A stretch of DNA of 64,000 bases from positions 62,001 through 126,000 of the forward strand of contig NZ_FNVB01000010.1 in assembly GCF_900108315.1 (NCBI RefSeq). The letters run 5' to 3'. The notes beneath the pieces were generated by a model. That model ran no database searches. It saw only the letters and a list, made by a program, of their open reading frames with translations, and was not told where the DNA came from. The position numbers and the translations under genes are program-made. Within the stretch, counting starts at the first letter, position 1. Each line of letters opens with the position of its first letter. This document shows positions 26,418-35,152 of this stretch, piece after piece. This DNA is from Saccharopolyspora kobensis (GTDB lineage Bacteria > Actinomycetota > Actinomycetes > Mycobacteriales > Pseudonocardiaceae).

Positions 26418-27872
26418 TCAGCCCGCCGGTTCGGTCGGCCAGACCGCTTCGCAGTGGGTGTCGGGCGCCGGTGTTCGCAGCGTCGTCACGTAGTCGTCGA
26501 CGTAATCGGTCACGCAGGGGCTGTGGTAGTACTGCCCGTGGCCGATGCCGTCGTAGTGCAGCAGGACCGAGTTCTCGATCTGGTCGGCCACGGTCCGGTT
26601 CCAGGCGTTCGGCGTCGCCACGTCGTAGCGGGCCGTGACCAGCAGGATCGGCGGTGTTCCGGCGATCTCGGGCTCGTGCTGCGGGTTGCTGACCTCCCCG
26701 GGCCAGCCGAGGCACGTGGCCACATCGCTCCAGAACGGGGAGAGCTTCGTCTGCGGCGCGAGCTGCTCGGCCCGGTCCCGGTAGCTCTGCAGCTCGGCGA
26801 AGTTCCCGACGTCCCAGCGCCAGTCATCGCACCAGATCGCCTGGTAGGAGTTCTGCGCCAGTTCCACCGGCGCGGCCTGCGCGGCGACCGCCGGGCCACC
26901 GCCCGCCAGCGCCCGGAACCGCTCCGCCAGCGGGAACCACCGCTCTTCCGGCGCGTACATCGCGGCCTTGAGCTCGCGGCGGAGGAATTCCGCGCTCAGC
27001 GGTTCGCCGTCGACCGGGTCGATCAGCGTTCCGGCTTCGGCCTTGCCGTGCAGGTCGGCCCACAGCGCGCGGACGTCAGCGCCGTACAGCGCGCAGTTCT
27101 GCGTGCGCTCGCACCAGTCCGCGAAGGCGTTGAACGCGCCTTCCTGGTCCTCGGTCGTCGTCGCGATGTAGTCACCACCGGAGCGCATGCTGTGGTCCAT
27201 GTTCGAGTCGAGGACCATCGACCGCACCCGGTGCGGGAACAGCTCCGCGTACTGCTGCCCCACCTGCGTCCCGTACGACGCGCCGTAGAAGTTCAGCTGC
27301 TCCTCGCCCAGCGCGGCGCGGATCGCGTCGAGATCGCGGACCGCGCTGACCGTGTCGACGAGGCCGAAGGCCGGGCTGTTCTGCTCGCAGTCCTCGCCAA
27401 GCTTCGCGTTGTAGTCCAGCAGGGCCTGGTACTCCTGCTCGGATTCGGGGAAGCTGCTGGGCTTCTGCTCCAGCAGCTCGGCGCTGCACCGGACCTCGCT
27501 GCTGCGCACGACGCCCCGCTGGTCCCAGCTGACGATGTCGAACCGCTTGCGCAGCTCGCCGACGGACAGCGCGTCGGGACTGTTGACGTACATGTCGATG
27601 CCCGAGGCACCCGGCCCGCCCGGCGCGGCGAACAGCACGCCGATGCGGTTCTCCGGTTCGGTCGCGGGTAATCGCCCGATGGCTATCTCGATCTTCGCCC
27701 CGTCCGGGTCCTGCCAGTCGAGCGGGACTTCGACCGAAGCGCACTCGCCCTGCTGCTCGCCGCAGGGTTCCCAGGCGAGGTCGGCACCACCGGCCAGCGC
27801 GGGTTGCGCGCCGGTCAGGGTGGAGAGCACGAGCGCGGCGGATACCGCCGCGCACAACGGAATTCTGCGCAC
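26418..27872 (-). CDS. Secreted alpha/beta hydrolase, tripeptidyl aminopeptidase (TAP) type
   Basis: A 484-residue exported serine hydrolase resembling Streptomyces tripeptidyl aminopeptidases (SlpD/E, TAP). The signal peptide covers about 1-27 (ending PALA). The oxyanion region VLFAAPGGPGASG, the nucleophile elbow GASYGT with the catalytic Ser and a TAP-like C-terminal domain with LLVTARYDVATP (Asp) and GIGHGQYYHSPC (His) are all present. Cys pairs suggest disulfides. It likely trims extracellular peptides. It is monocistronic, with a leader shared with the opposite strand region 27873-28338. Confidence 0.9.
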   Translation of the reverse strand: MRRIPLCAAVSAALVLSTLTGAQPALAGGADLAWEPCGEQQGECASVEVPLDWQDPDGAKIEIAIGRLPATEPENRIGVLFAAPGGPGASGIDMYVNSPDALSVGELRKRFDIVSWDQRGVVRSSEVRCSAELLEQKPSSFPESEQEYQALLDYNAKLGEDCEQNSPAFGLVDTVSAVRDLDAIRAALGEEQLNFYGASYGTQVGQQYAELFPHRVRSMVLDSNMDHSMRSGGDYIATTTEDQEGAFNAFADWCERTQNCALYGADVRALWADLHGKAEAGTLIDPVDGEPLSAEFLRRELKAAMYAPEERWFPLAERFRALAGGGPAVAAQAAPVELAQNSYQAIWCDDWRWDVGNFAELQSYRDRAEQLAPQTKLSPFWSDVATCLGWPGEVSNPQHEPEIAGTPPILLVTARYDVATPNAWNRTVADQIENSVLLHYDGIGHGQYYHSPCVTDYVDDYVTTLRTPAPDTHCEAVWPTEPAG

Positions 27873-28338
27873 CAGATCTCCTCGTGTGAGCCGTTGGCGT
27901 CCCCGAGGCTAGTGACCGGTGATCGTTCCGGGCGGCGCGTTCGGAGCATCCGGATTCGGCCAGCGGGCGGCGGTGACCGGCTGCCCCGCACCGCACCGCG
28001 GCGACCGCTCGCCGAAGACCCGCCTGTCGGCCGCAACCTGCCGGGCCTGCGGCTGGCGGCCCAGGTCAAGGCCCGTGAGCGCTTTGTGGGGCCATAGCAC
28101 CCCAAAGCGCTCACGGGCTTTTCTAGGCCGAACAGGTGACAACCGGCCGTTCAACCCTGAACTCGCTCCGTTCGGCGCAACACTCCCGCCACGCGGAACA
28201 CCGTCGCGCACGTGGTCGTTCACCGTGCATCACCGTCGCCGCACAACCCGCGACCGGCCTGCGGCGTCTTCTGATGAAGATGCCGGCGACTCAACCGCAG
28301 CAAGTGCCGCAAGAGGGCGAACATGGGGGTTCGACACC
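27873..28338. other. Intergenic region with one repeat hairpin, no gene supported
   Basis: This 466-bp gap lies between the divergent hydrolase gene and a membrane protein gene. Apart from the GTGAGCG-family hairpin at 28071-28123 I see only short Arg/Pro-rich open frames that look like noise. It should contain promoters for both genes, but I cannot place them. Confidence 0.4.
28071..28123 (+). terminator. GTGAGCG-family hairpin followed by T-run (intrinsic terminator)
   Basis: GCCCGTGAGCGCTTTG(T)GGGG pairs with CACCCCAAAGCGCTCACG (then GGC) around a short ATAG-containing loop. It is followed by TTTTCT in the plus direction. It is the best-formed member of the family and the only one here with an adjacent T-run. 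No plus-strand gene immediately upstream is visible, so what it terminates is unclear. Confidence 0.65.
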
Positions 28339-28968
28339 GTGCCGGACTTTTCCAAACTGAAAACACCGCTGCCGCCGAGGTTCTTCTGGACCCTGTTGTT
28401 CTTCCTGTGCCTGTTCGGCTTCACCGCCTGGCTCCTGCGGATCAACGCGGGTGCGGAGATAGCGGGCGTCCTGAGCCTCACGGTCAGCGTCATCGCCCTG
28501 ATCGCGAGCCCGTCCGACAGCCGCCCGGCGGTGTGGGGAGCGCTGGCCTCGGCGTTTGTCCTCGTCGTGCTCGGCGCCCTGGGCTACCTGCTCTACGACA
28601 GCTTCCGCAGCATCGACGTCAAGGCGAACGTGCGCTTCGACGGAGCTCAGCAGAACCTGCCGGTGCTGATGAACGGCCAGCGCGCGACCTTCACCATCCA
28701 GGTCCCCGAGCCCCGGGACCACCTGACCATCAGCTTCCGGATCACCGACGCCCCGGACAGCGAGAGGTTCCAGGACTGCGGCACGGACAGCACCACCTCG
28801 GTCGAGCTGCTCCTGGACGGCAGCTCGGAGGAGATCCGGTTCAAGTCGGATGAGGAGCGGACGCTGCCGGTCCGCGGCAACCCGGACATCGGCGGCGCGC
28901 TGACGATGAACGCGCTGGTCGACTGCCGGATGCAGGTCCAGGTCACCCGCGCGGAACTGCACAACTGA
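28339..28968 (+). CDS. Membrane protein with two N-terminal helices and an exported domain
   Basis: A 209-residue protein of unknown family. Two to three hydrophobic segments lie at about 14-35, 42-60 and 65-88. They are followed by an approximately 120-residue hydrophilic, beta-rich domain with two Cys (FQDCGTDST, LVDCRMQV) that should face outside. GTG 28339 starts MPDFSKLKTPLPPRFFW; the upstream frame is not coding-like. It ends eight bases before a solute-binding lipoprotein gene, so they form an operon. A joint role in ligand capture or signalling is possible, but nothing more specific can be said. Confidence 0.75.
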   Translation: MPDFSKLKTPLPPRFFWTLLFFLCLFGFTAWLLRINAGAEIAGVLSLTVSVIALIASPSDSRPAVWGALASAFVLVVLGALGYLLYDSFRSIDVKANVRFDGAQQNLPVLMNGQRATFTIQVPEPRDHLTISFRITDAPDSERFQDCGTDSTTSVELLLDGSSEEIRFKSDEERTLPVRGNPDIGGALTMNALVDCRMQVQVTRAELHN

Positions 28969-28976
28969 GGGGAACC

Positions 28977-29828
28977 ATGAAAGCAGCAGTCCTTTCGCTC
29001 GCCGCCCTGCTCCTGCTGGCCACCGGGTGCTCGACGTCGCCCGCGCTGTTCGAGGACGCCAAGTACATCCGGATCGGGGTCAAGGTCGACCAGCCCGGTC
29101 TCGCAGGCAGCAGGCCGCACGACCCCACCACCTACCAGGGCTTCGAGATCCAGCTCGGCCGGCAGATCGCGGAGCACTTCGGCCGCGAACCGCTCTTCCA
29201 GCCGATCACCTCCGCCAACCGGGAGATCTTCCTGCAGCAGGGCAAGGTCGACCTGGTGATCGCCAGCTACTCGATCACCAACCCCCGGCGCGAGAAGATC
29301 GACATGGTCGGCCCCTACCTCCGGTCCCAGTCGGGCGTGCTGGTCAGGAACGACTACACGGGTCCCGATCAGGTGGGGGCGTTCTCCGGGGCGGAGGCGT
29401 GCACGGCCGACGGCACGACCTCGTTCGACCTGATCAAGGAGGAGCTGAACGGGCAGGAACCGCAGACCGCGCCGAGCTTCCAGGCCTGCCTGGAGAAGCT
29501 GAGCAAGCGCGAAGTGGACGCGGTGATGACCGACAAGCTCATCCTGGAGGGCTTCGCCGCCCACTCAAAGGGCGAGTTCAAGCTGCTGCAGCGCACCTTC
29601 GGCCAGAACGGGTACTACGGGATCGGGATGCCCAAGGGCCACCAGCAGGAGTTCGACGAGATCAAGAAGCTGCTGAAGAGCTACGTCGGCAGCGCCGAGT
29701 GGAAGCGCGACTTCGACACCTACTTCGAAGGCGTGGACTACAACGACTACACCGTCGACCCGTCCAACATCGACGAGAAGTCCATCGTCCTCGTGTGCGA
29801 GGCACCGGGCCAGTGCGCTGAGCGATGA
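28977..29828 (+). CDS. Solute-binding lipoprotein, amino-acid type (SBP_bac_3)
   Basis: A 283-residue periplasmic-binding-protein-like lipoprotein. The signal ends in the lipobox LLATGC, so it is anchored to the outer face of the membrane. The family-3 fold is recognised by YIRIGVKVDQPGL, TYQGFEIQLGRQIAEHFG, FLQQGKVDLVIASYSITNPRREKIDMVGPYL and NGYYGIGMPKGHQQEFDEIKKLL, like glutamate-binding GluB. No ABC permease or ATPase lies nearby. With the preceding membrane protein it is either an orphan binding protein for a distant transporter or a receptor. GGGGA lies upstream of its ATG. Confidence 0.88.
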   Translation: MKAAVLSLAALLLLATGCSTSPALFEDAKYIRIGVKVDQPGLAGSRPHDPTTYQGFEIQLGRQIAEHFGREPLFQPITSANREIFLQQGKVDLVIASYSITNPRREKIDMVGPYLRSQSGVLVRNDYTGPDQVGAFSGAEACTADGTTSFDLIKEELNGQEPQTAPSFQACLEKLSKREVDAVMTDKLILEGFAAHSKGEFKLLQRTFGQNGYYGIGMPKGHQQEFDEIKKLLKSYVGSAEWKRDFDTYFEGVDYNDYTVDPSNIDEKSIVLVCEAPGQCAER

Positions 29829-29869
29829 GCGCGGCGGACCGACCGGTTCCTCCTCGGTCCCGCCGCATG

Positions 29870-30466
29870 TCAGCCCGGACTGGCGTGCGCCAGCCACGGG
29901 TGGGTGCCGTAGGTGTCGGCGATGGCCCCGGCCAGCCATCGGCGTTGGTCGGGGGTGAGCAGCGGCAGCAGGGCGGCGAAGTCCGCTTCGTCCTTGGGCC
30001 GGGTGTCCTTGGCCTTGTAGAACAGCAGGATCTCCGGCGCCAGGTACGGGATTCCGCTCGCGCCGGTGCGGCCGATCGACCGCACTTCGCGGCGCACGCG
30101 CGGGTTGCGCCGCGAGGTCCAGCACTCGCCGTCGGACTCGTCGATCATCAGCTGGATCCGCCACGGCTGGTCGGCCGCCGGACGGCACCAGACATCGCAG
30201 ACCTCGGCGGGCAGGATCTCCCCGGACCGCCACGGCCGCAGCGCTCCCGGTGGATCGGCGGCCCACAACTCCCACCCGCGCAGGACTTGCTGAACCGCCA
30301 GGTGATCGCGGCGAAGCACCAGGACGTCGATGTCGCCGTGCTCGCGCAGCGACCGACCGAGCGCCTGCTCGACGGCGTAGCCGCCGGCCAGCCACCACGG
30401 AGCCGCCAGAGCGGCGAACAGCTCGTGCACTTCTGCCGGAGAGGCCGGATCCCAATCGGTGCGCAT
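29870..30466 (-). CDS. Nucleotidyltransferase-domain protein (aminoglycoside adenylyltransferase-like)
   Basis: A 198-residue protein of the nucleotidyltransferase superfamily, with WWLAGGYAVEQALGRSLREHGDIDVLVLRRD as the GG...DxD catalytic signature. This pattern is found in ANT(2'')-like aminoglycoside adenylyltransferases and in many uncharacterised chromosomal proteins. The C-terminal YLAPEILLFYKAKDTRPKDEADF segment is typical of the latter, so resistance is not implied. It is convergent with the binding-protein gene (42 bp) and divergent from the class IV aminotransferase gene. Confidence 0.82.
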   Translation of the reverse strand: MRTDWDPASPAEVHELFAALAAPWWLAGGYAVEQALGRSLREHGDIDVLVLRRDHLAVQQVLRGWELWAADPPGALRPWRSGEILPAEVCDVWCRPAADQPWRIQLMIDESDGECWTSRRNPRVRREVRSIGRTGASGIPYLAPEILLFYKAKDTRPKDEADFAALLPLLTPDQRRWLAGAIADTYGTHPWLAHASPG

Positions 30467-30508
30467 CGGAAACCAGCATGCCGCAGCTGTGTTCCGGGCC
30501 ACTGCGGG

Positions 30509-30540
30509 TTGACCTTCCAACCGGTTGGAGGCCCTAGCGT
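30509..30540 (+). promoter_or_regulatory. MerR-type promoter with central dyad
   Basis: TTGACC (30509-30514) and CTAGCG (30534-30539) are separated by 19 bp, longer than the usual 17. The spacer holds the perfect 14-bp palindrome TCCAACCGGTTGGA (30516-30529). This is the classic architecture on which MerR regulators act by underwinding. The promoter reads toward the aminotransferase at 30584. The MerR gene that could act here lies just beyond that gene. Confidence 0.65.
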
Positions 30541-30583
30541 CCGTCCTGAGCCCAGACGGGAAGCACGAGCTCAGGAGCCACTC

Positions 30584-31381
30584 ATGTCCTCTTTCGTCGT
30601 TCAGCGCAATGGCCGGGAAGCCACCGCCGCGGAGCTGGCACCGCTGGCCTTCGCCGGGTTCGCGCACATGACCGCCATGCAGGTGCGCGATGGCGGCGTG
30701 CGCGGCCTCGACCTGCACCTGGAGCGGCTGCGGAACGCCTCGCTGACGATGTTCGGCCAGGCGCTGCCCGACGAGCGGGTGCGCGACCACCTGCGGACCG
30801 CCATCGAACGCTCGCCCGCCGACCACTCGCTGCTCGCCACCGTCTACTCGAACGCGGGCGAGTTCACCGCGGCCGACGGGACGCTCGACGTCCTGGTCCG
30901 CACCTCGCCCGCGGCCTCCGGCCCCACCGGCCCGCTGTCGCTGATGACCGTCGAGCACGAACGCGCCCTCCCGGAGCTCAAGCACGTGGGCGAGGTGGCC
31001 AAGACCCACTACCTGCGGCGAGCCGTGGCGCAGGGCTTCGACGACGCGGCCTTCCTCGACCGCCGGGGCCGGTTCAGCGAGGCCTCGATCTGGAACCTGG
31101 CCTTCTGGGACGGCGAAGCCGTGGTGTGGCCCGAGGCCGACATGCTCGGCGGAACCATGATGGGCACCGTCCGCAGGCAGCTGGAAGGACTCGGCGTGCC
31201 GCAGCGGACCGAGGAGATCCGGCCCGCCGACCTCCCGGAGCTGGCGGGAGCGGTGGTCATGAACTCCTGGACGCCGGGCATCGCGGTGCACCGGATCGAT
31301 GCGACCGACGTGCCGGCGGCGCCGGAGTTCCTGGAGCTGCTGCACCGGGCGCACCGGGCGGAACCGCTCGTCGCGCCGTGA
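30584..31381 (+). CDS. Class IV aminotransferase-family PLP enzyme
   Basis: A 265-residue protein of the branched-chain aminotransferase / aminodeoxychorismate lyase fold. The region LDLHLERLRNASLTMFG at the N terminus, the PLP Lys in VAKTHYLRRAV and GRFSEASIWNLAFWDG (the EASxxN PLP phosphate site) are characteristic, and GGTMMGTVRRQL forms a second cofactor loop. Whether it is a transaminase or a lyase is not clear. ATG 30584 has AGGAG seven bases upstream. It is likely controlled by the MerR-type promoter at 30509-30540. It ends one base before the convergent MerR gene. Confidence 0.85.
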   Translation: MSSFVVQRNGREATAAELAPLAFAGFAHMTAMQVRDGGVRGLDLHLERLRNASLTMFGQALPDERVRDHLRTAIERSPADHSLLATVYSNAGEFTAADGTLDVLVRTSPAASGPTGPLSLMTVEHERALPELKHVGEVAKTHYLRRAVAQGFDDAAFLDRRGRFSEASIWNLAFWDGEAVVWPEADMLGGTMMGTVRRQLEGLGVPQRTEEIRPADLPELAGAVVMNSWTPGIAVHRIDATDVPAAPEFLELLHRAHRAEPLVAP

Positions 31382-31382
31382 A

Positions 31383-31727
31383 TCAGGACTTGCCGAGGAA
31401 TCCGGCCAGGTTGCTGCGGCTGCGCTGCAGCTCGGCGATCCGCTCCTCGGCGATCGCCAGCTCCCGGTCCATGATGGCCCGCACGTCCACGCACCAGTCG
31501 AACTCCGGCAGCTCACCGCGGACGCAGGGCAGCACCGCCCGGATCACCTCGGTGGACAGCCCGGCCTCCAGCAGGGCGCGGATCTGCCGCACCACCACGA
31601 CCGAGTCCTCGTCGTACTCGCGATAGCCGTTCGCGCCCCGCCGCGGTTCGAGCAGGCCCTGCGCCTCGTAGTACCGCAGCAACCGCGCATCGACCCCGCT
31701 GATCCGCGACAACTCCCCGATCAGCAT
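31383..31727 (-). CDS. MerR-family transcriptional regulator
   Basis: A 114-residue regulator with the MerR HTH and wing (MLIGELSRISGVDARLLRYYEAQGLL, then RGANGYREYDEDSVVVVRQI). A dimerisation helix follows at about 70-110 (VRAIMDRELAIAEERIAELQRS). It lacks a long effector domain and the Cys pairs of metal or SoxR types; two Cys are present (PCVRG, DWCVD), so a thiol role is possible but unproven. It converges on the aminotransferase gene, whose promoter has the MerR spacer and dyad, making that gene the likely target. Confidence 0.9.
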   Translation of the reverse strand: MLIGELSRISGVDARLLRYYEAQGLLEPRRGANGYREYDEDSVVVVRQIRALLEAGLSTEVIRAVLPCVRGELPEFDWCVDVRAIMDRELAIAEERIAELQRSRSNLAGFLGKS

Positions 31728-31813
31728 GCGCCCTCCGTCCGACCTGAGCCTGCGCCCAGTATGCCGGGAGCGGCCGTCCCGCCCGCAGGACGAAGGGCAC
31801 CCCGCTGGTCGAC

Positions 31814-32632
31814 TCAGCGACCGGCGCGATCGAGAGCCGCGATCTCGCGCACTGCCCCGGCGATGGCGCCGAAGTCCTTGCGCAGGATCGCACCGTGGTT
31901 GCTCGCGACCTTCGCGCTGATCTCGATGTTCGAGTTGCGGGCGGTGACCGCGCCGAGGGCCGCGCGCAGCCGTTCCTGCTCGTCGCCCTTGCTCCCGAAG
32001 GAGGAGCCCGAGGCGAGCACGTACCGCGCGGGGACGGTGATGCCGTCCAGCACCGGGCCGAGCTCGCGCTCGCGGGCCAGCTCGCCGAGCTCGATGTTGA
32101 TCTCGGCCATCTGCTCGGCGGACATCCGCGGGGCCAGGCCCGTCGGGCGCACCAGCGGCAGGACCCAGCTCAGCCGCTTGAACAGCTTCCGGATCCGCTG
32201 CTCCATGGCGTCGTCCAGCCAGTCGTAGGGCTGCGCACCGTCGACCATGACCGCACCCAGGGCGCGGTCCGGGTTCCGGTTCGCCCAGTGCGCCGCGACG
32301 AACGCCCCGTAGGACCAGCCCACCACCAGCGCCCGGTCCACGCCCCGGGCCGCGAGCACGGCGTCGACGTCCCGGACGGCGGCTTCGAAGGAGCAGTCCG
32401 CCGACCGCTTAGATCGCCCGCGGGCCCGCTCGTCGTAGGTGATGTGCCGGAAGTCGGGGCCCAGCTCGGCGAGGACGCGCCGCCAGTAGCCCTGGGTGGC
32501 GAACTGGCCGTTGAGGTAGACCACCGGGACACCGGCACCGCCGGTGTCGGTGACCGCCAGTTCCGCGTCGTCGACCGGCACCATGCCGGTCCAGGTCGAG
32601 GTGGCCGGGGAAGCGCTGTTCTTCGTCGTCAT
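31814..32632 (-). CDS. Alpha/beta hydrolase
   Basis: A 272-residue cytoplasmic alpha/beta hydrolase. It has the oxyanion region VVYLNGQFATQGYW, HITYDERARGRS, the nucleophile elbow VVGWSYGAFVAAHW (Ser in GWSYG), a cap of helices at about 145-190 and the catalytic His probably in ASNHGAILRKDF. The substrate is unknown; family members include haloperoxidase-like and ester hydrolases. ATG 32632 gives MTTKNSASPAT; an internal Met 16 residues later is an alternative start. It is divergent from deoC. Confidence 0.85.
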   Translation of the reverse strand: MTTKNSASPATSTWTGMVPVDDAELAVTDTGGAGVPVVYLNGQFATQGYWRRVLAELGPDFRHITYDERARGRSKRSADCSFEAAVRDVDAVLAARGVDRALVVGWSYGAFVAAHWANRNPDRALGAVMVDGAQPYDWLDDAMEQRIRKLFKRLSWVLPLVRPTGLAPRMSAEQMAEINIELGELARERELGPVLDGITVPARYVLASGSSFGSKGDEQERLRAALGAVTARNSNIEISAKVASNHGAILRKDFGAIAGAVREIAALDRAGR

Positions 32633-32759
32633 GCCGCCAACTCTCGGCGGCCGTCGTGACACCGCCCTGACGTTGCGCTGACACGGTCGCTGACGCCGGT
32701 GCTGGCGTGATCACTCCAGGCCCGGCGGTCCGGCGAGCCGGGCACTTAGACTCCCGGGC

Positions 32760-33713
32760 ATGGCACAGTCGCCGAGTTCATCCGAGCTCTCCGATGCGGT
32801 CCGGGACGACCGGTCGCTCCGGCGCTTCCTGCACAGCCTGCCCGGCGTCGACCAGGTCGGCCTGGAGCAGCGGGCCTCCGGGCTCGCGACCCGGAGCATC
32901 AAGAAGGACGCCAAGCGCTGGGCGATCGACACCGCGATCTCGATGGTCGACCTGACCACGCTGGAGGGCGCCGACACCGAGGGCAAGGTCCGGGCGCTGT
33001 GCGCCAAGGCCCGCCGCCCCGACCCGGAGCGACCGGACACCCCGCAGGTCGCCGCCGTCTGCGTGTACTCCGACCTGGCCGCCACCGCGGTGCAGGAGCT
33101 CGACGGCACCGGTGTGCACGTGGCTTCGGTCGCCACCTCGTTCCCGTCCGGCCGCGCGGCGCGCGCGGTCAAGCTCGCCGACGTGGAGCACGCGGTGGCA
33201 GCCGGCGCGGACGAGATCGACATGGTGATCGACCGCGGCGCGTTCCTGGCCGGGCGCTACGGGCAGGTCTTCGACGAGATCCGGGCCGTCAAGGCGGCCT
33301 GCGGGAAAGCGCACCTCAAGGTCATCCTGGAGACCGGCGAGCTGGCCACCTACGACAACGTGCGGCGCGCGTCCTGGCTCGGGCTGCTGGCGGGCGGCGA
33401 CTTCATCAAGACCTCCACCGGCAAGGTCTCCCCGGCCGCGACCCTGCCGGTGACGCACCTGATGCTGCAGGCGGTCCGCGACTGGCGCGACGCCACCGGC
33501 GAGCTGCGCGGCGTCAAACCGGCGGGCGGGATCCGCAACACCAAGGACGCGATCCGCTACCTGGTGGCCGTGCACGAGGTCGCCGGGCCGGAGTGGCTCA
33601 CCCCGGAGCTGTTCCGCTTCGGCGCGTCCAGCCTGCTCAACGATCTGCTGATGCAGCGGCGCACCCAGCTCGACGGCCACTACAGCGGCCCCGACCACGT
33701 GGCGGTGGACTGA
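32760..33713 (+). CDS. deoC: Deoxyribose-phosphate aldolase
   Basis: DeoC cleaves 2-deoxyribose-5-phosphate to glyceraldehyde-3-phosphate and acetaldehyde, the last step of deoxynucleoside catabolism. The 317-residue protein has the proton-relay Lys187 in AHLKVILETGEL and the Schiff-base Lys217 in DFIKTSTGK, with GVKPAGGIR for phosphate binding. It is longer than E. coli DeoC because of an N-terminal extension of about 45 residues, common in actinobacterial forms. Its TGA overlaps the next ATG (TGATG), so it is translationally coupled to an aldehyde dehydrogenase that can remove the acetaldehyde. Confidence 0.95.
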   Translation: MAQSPSSSELSDAVRDDRSLRRFLHSLPGVDQVGLEQRASGLATRSIKKDAKRWAIDTAISMVDLTTLEGADTEGKVRALCAKARRPDPERPDTPQVAAVCVYSDLAATAVQELDGTGVHVASVATSFPSGRAARAVKLADVEHAVAAGADEIDMVIDRGAFLAGRYGQVFDEIRAVKAACGKAHLKVILETGELATYDNVRRASWLGLLAGGDFIKTSTGKVSPAATLPVTHLMLQAVRDWRDATGELRGVKPAGGIRNTKDAIRYLVAVHEVAGPEWLTPELFRFGASSLLNDLLMQRRTQLDGHYSGPDHVAVD

Positions 33714-35152
33714 TGACCGAAAGCCCCTGGGAGTACGCACCCGCCCCGGAATCGCGGGACATCGCGAACCTCAAGCCCAGCTACCGGATGTTCGTCGGCG
33801 GCGAGTTCACCGACGGCGGCGGCGAGCCGCTCAAGAGCATCGACCCGGCCACCGGCGAGGTGCTCGCCGAGGTCGCGAGCGCCGACGAGTCCGATGTGGA
33901 CACCGCGGTGCGGGCGGCGCGCAGCGCCTTCGACTCGACCTGGTCGACGATGCCGGGCACCGAGCGCGCGAAGTACCTGTTCCGCATCGCCCGGCTGATC
34001 CAGGAGCGCGGGCGCGAGCTCGCGGTGCTGGAGACGCTGGACAACGGCAAGCCGATCAGGGAGTCGCGCGACGCCGACATCCCGACCGCCGCGGCGCACT
34101 TCTTCCACCACGCCGGGTGGGCCGACAAGCTCGGCCACGCCGGGTACGGCCCGGACCCGCGCCCGCTGGGCGTGGCCGGGCAGGTCATCCCGTGGAACTT
34201 CCCGCTGCTGATGCTGGCCTGGAAGATCGCCCCGGCGCTGGCCTGCGGCAACACCGTGGTGCTCAAGCCCGCCGAGACCACCCCGCTGAGCGCGCTGGTG
34301 TTCGCCGAGATCTGCCAGCAGGCCGGGCTGCCGCCGGGCGTGGTGAACATCCTCCCCGGCGCCGGCGACATCGGTGCGGCGCTGGTCGCCCACCCCGGCG
34401 TCGACAAGGTCGCCTTCACCGGCTCCACCGAGGTCGGCAAGCAGATCCAGCGCACCGTCGCCGGAACGGGCAAGAAGCTGACCCTGGAGCTGGGCGGCAA
34501 GGCCGCCAACATCGTCTTCGACGACGCCCCGCTGGACCAGGCCGTCGAAGGCATCGTGAACGGGATCTTCTTCAACCAGGGCCACGTCTGCTGCGCGGGC
34601 TCCCGGCTGCTGGTGCAGGAGTCGGTCGCCGAGGAGCTGCTGGAGCGGCTGCGGGCGCGGATCCGGACGCTGCGGGTCGGCGACCCGCTGGACAAGAACA
34701 CCGACGTGGGCGCGATCAACTCCGCCGAGCAGCTGGCCAGGATCACCGAGCTGGCCGACAGCGGGGACGCCGAGGGCGCGCAGCGCTGGACCAGCCCGTG
34801 CCCGCTGCCGGATCGCGGGTTCTTCTTCGCCCCCACGGTGTTCTCCGGCGTGCAGCAGTCGATGCGGATCGCCCGCGAGGAGATCTTCGGCCCGGTGCTG
34901 TCGGTGCTGACCTTCCGCACCCCGGCCGAGGCCATCGCCAAGGCCAACAACACCCCGTACGGCCTGTCGGCCGGGATCTGGTCGGAGAAGGGCTCCCGGA
35001 TCCTGTGGGCGGCGCAGCAGCTGCGGGCCGGCGTGGTGTGGGCCAACACCTTCAACCGCTTCGACCCGACCGCCCCGTTCGGCGGCTACCAGGAGTCCGG
35101 ATTCGGCCGGGAGGGCGGCCGGGCCGGTTTGGAGGCGTACCTCGATGTCTGA
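33713..35152 (+). CDS. Aldehyde dehydrogenase (NAD(P)+)
   Basis: A full-length ALDH of 479 residues. NAD-binding motifs PWNFPLLMLAWKIAPALACGNTVVLKPAE and AFTGSTEVGK, the general-base Glu in LELGGKAANIVF and the catalytic Cys region FFNQGHVCCAGSRL (second Cys of the pair expected) are all present. EEIFGPVLSV and the substrate-end SGFGREGG follow. Coupling with deoC indicates oxidation of acetaldehyde to acetate as its likely job. It overlaps the next ALDH-family gene by eight bases. Confidence 0.93.
   Translation: MTESPWEYAPAPESRDIANLKPSYRMFVGGEFTDGGGEPLKSIDPATGEVLAEVASADESDVDTAVRAARSAFDSTWSTMPGTERAKYLFRIARLIQERGRELAVLETLDNGKPIRESRDADIPTAAAHFFHHAGWADKLGHAGYGPDPRPLGVAGQVIPWNFPLLMLAWKIAPALACGNTVVLKPAETTPLSALVFAEICQQAGLPPGVVNILPGAGDIGAALVAHPGVDKVAFTGSTEVGKQIQRTVAGTGKKLTLELGGKAANIVFDDAPLDQAVEGIVNGIFFNQGHVCCAGSRLLVQESVAEELLERLRARIRTLRVGDPLDKNTDVGAINSAEQLARITELADSGDAEGAQRWTSPCPLPDRGFFFAPTVFSGVQQSMRIAREEIFGPVLSVLTFRTPAEAIAKANNTPYGLSAGIWSEKGSRILWAAQQLRAGVVWANTFNRFDPTAPFGGYQESGFGREGGRAGLEAYLDV

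Noticed and set aside
29870-30466. Calling this an aminoglycoside resistance gene
   Set aside because: The nucleotidyltransferase motif alone is shared with many chromosomal proteins of unknown role, and there is no resistance or mobile context.
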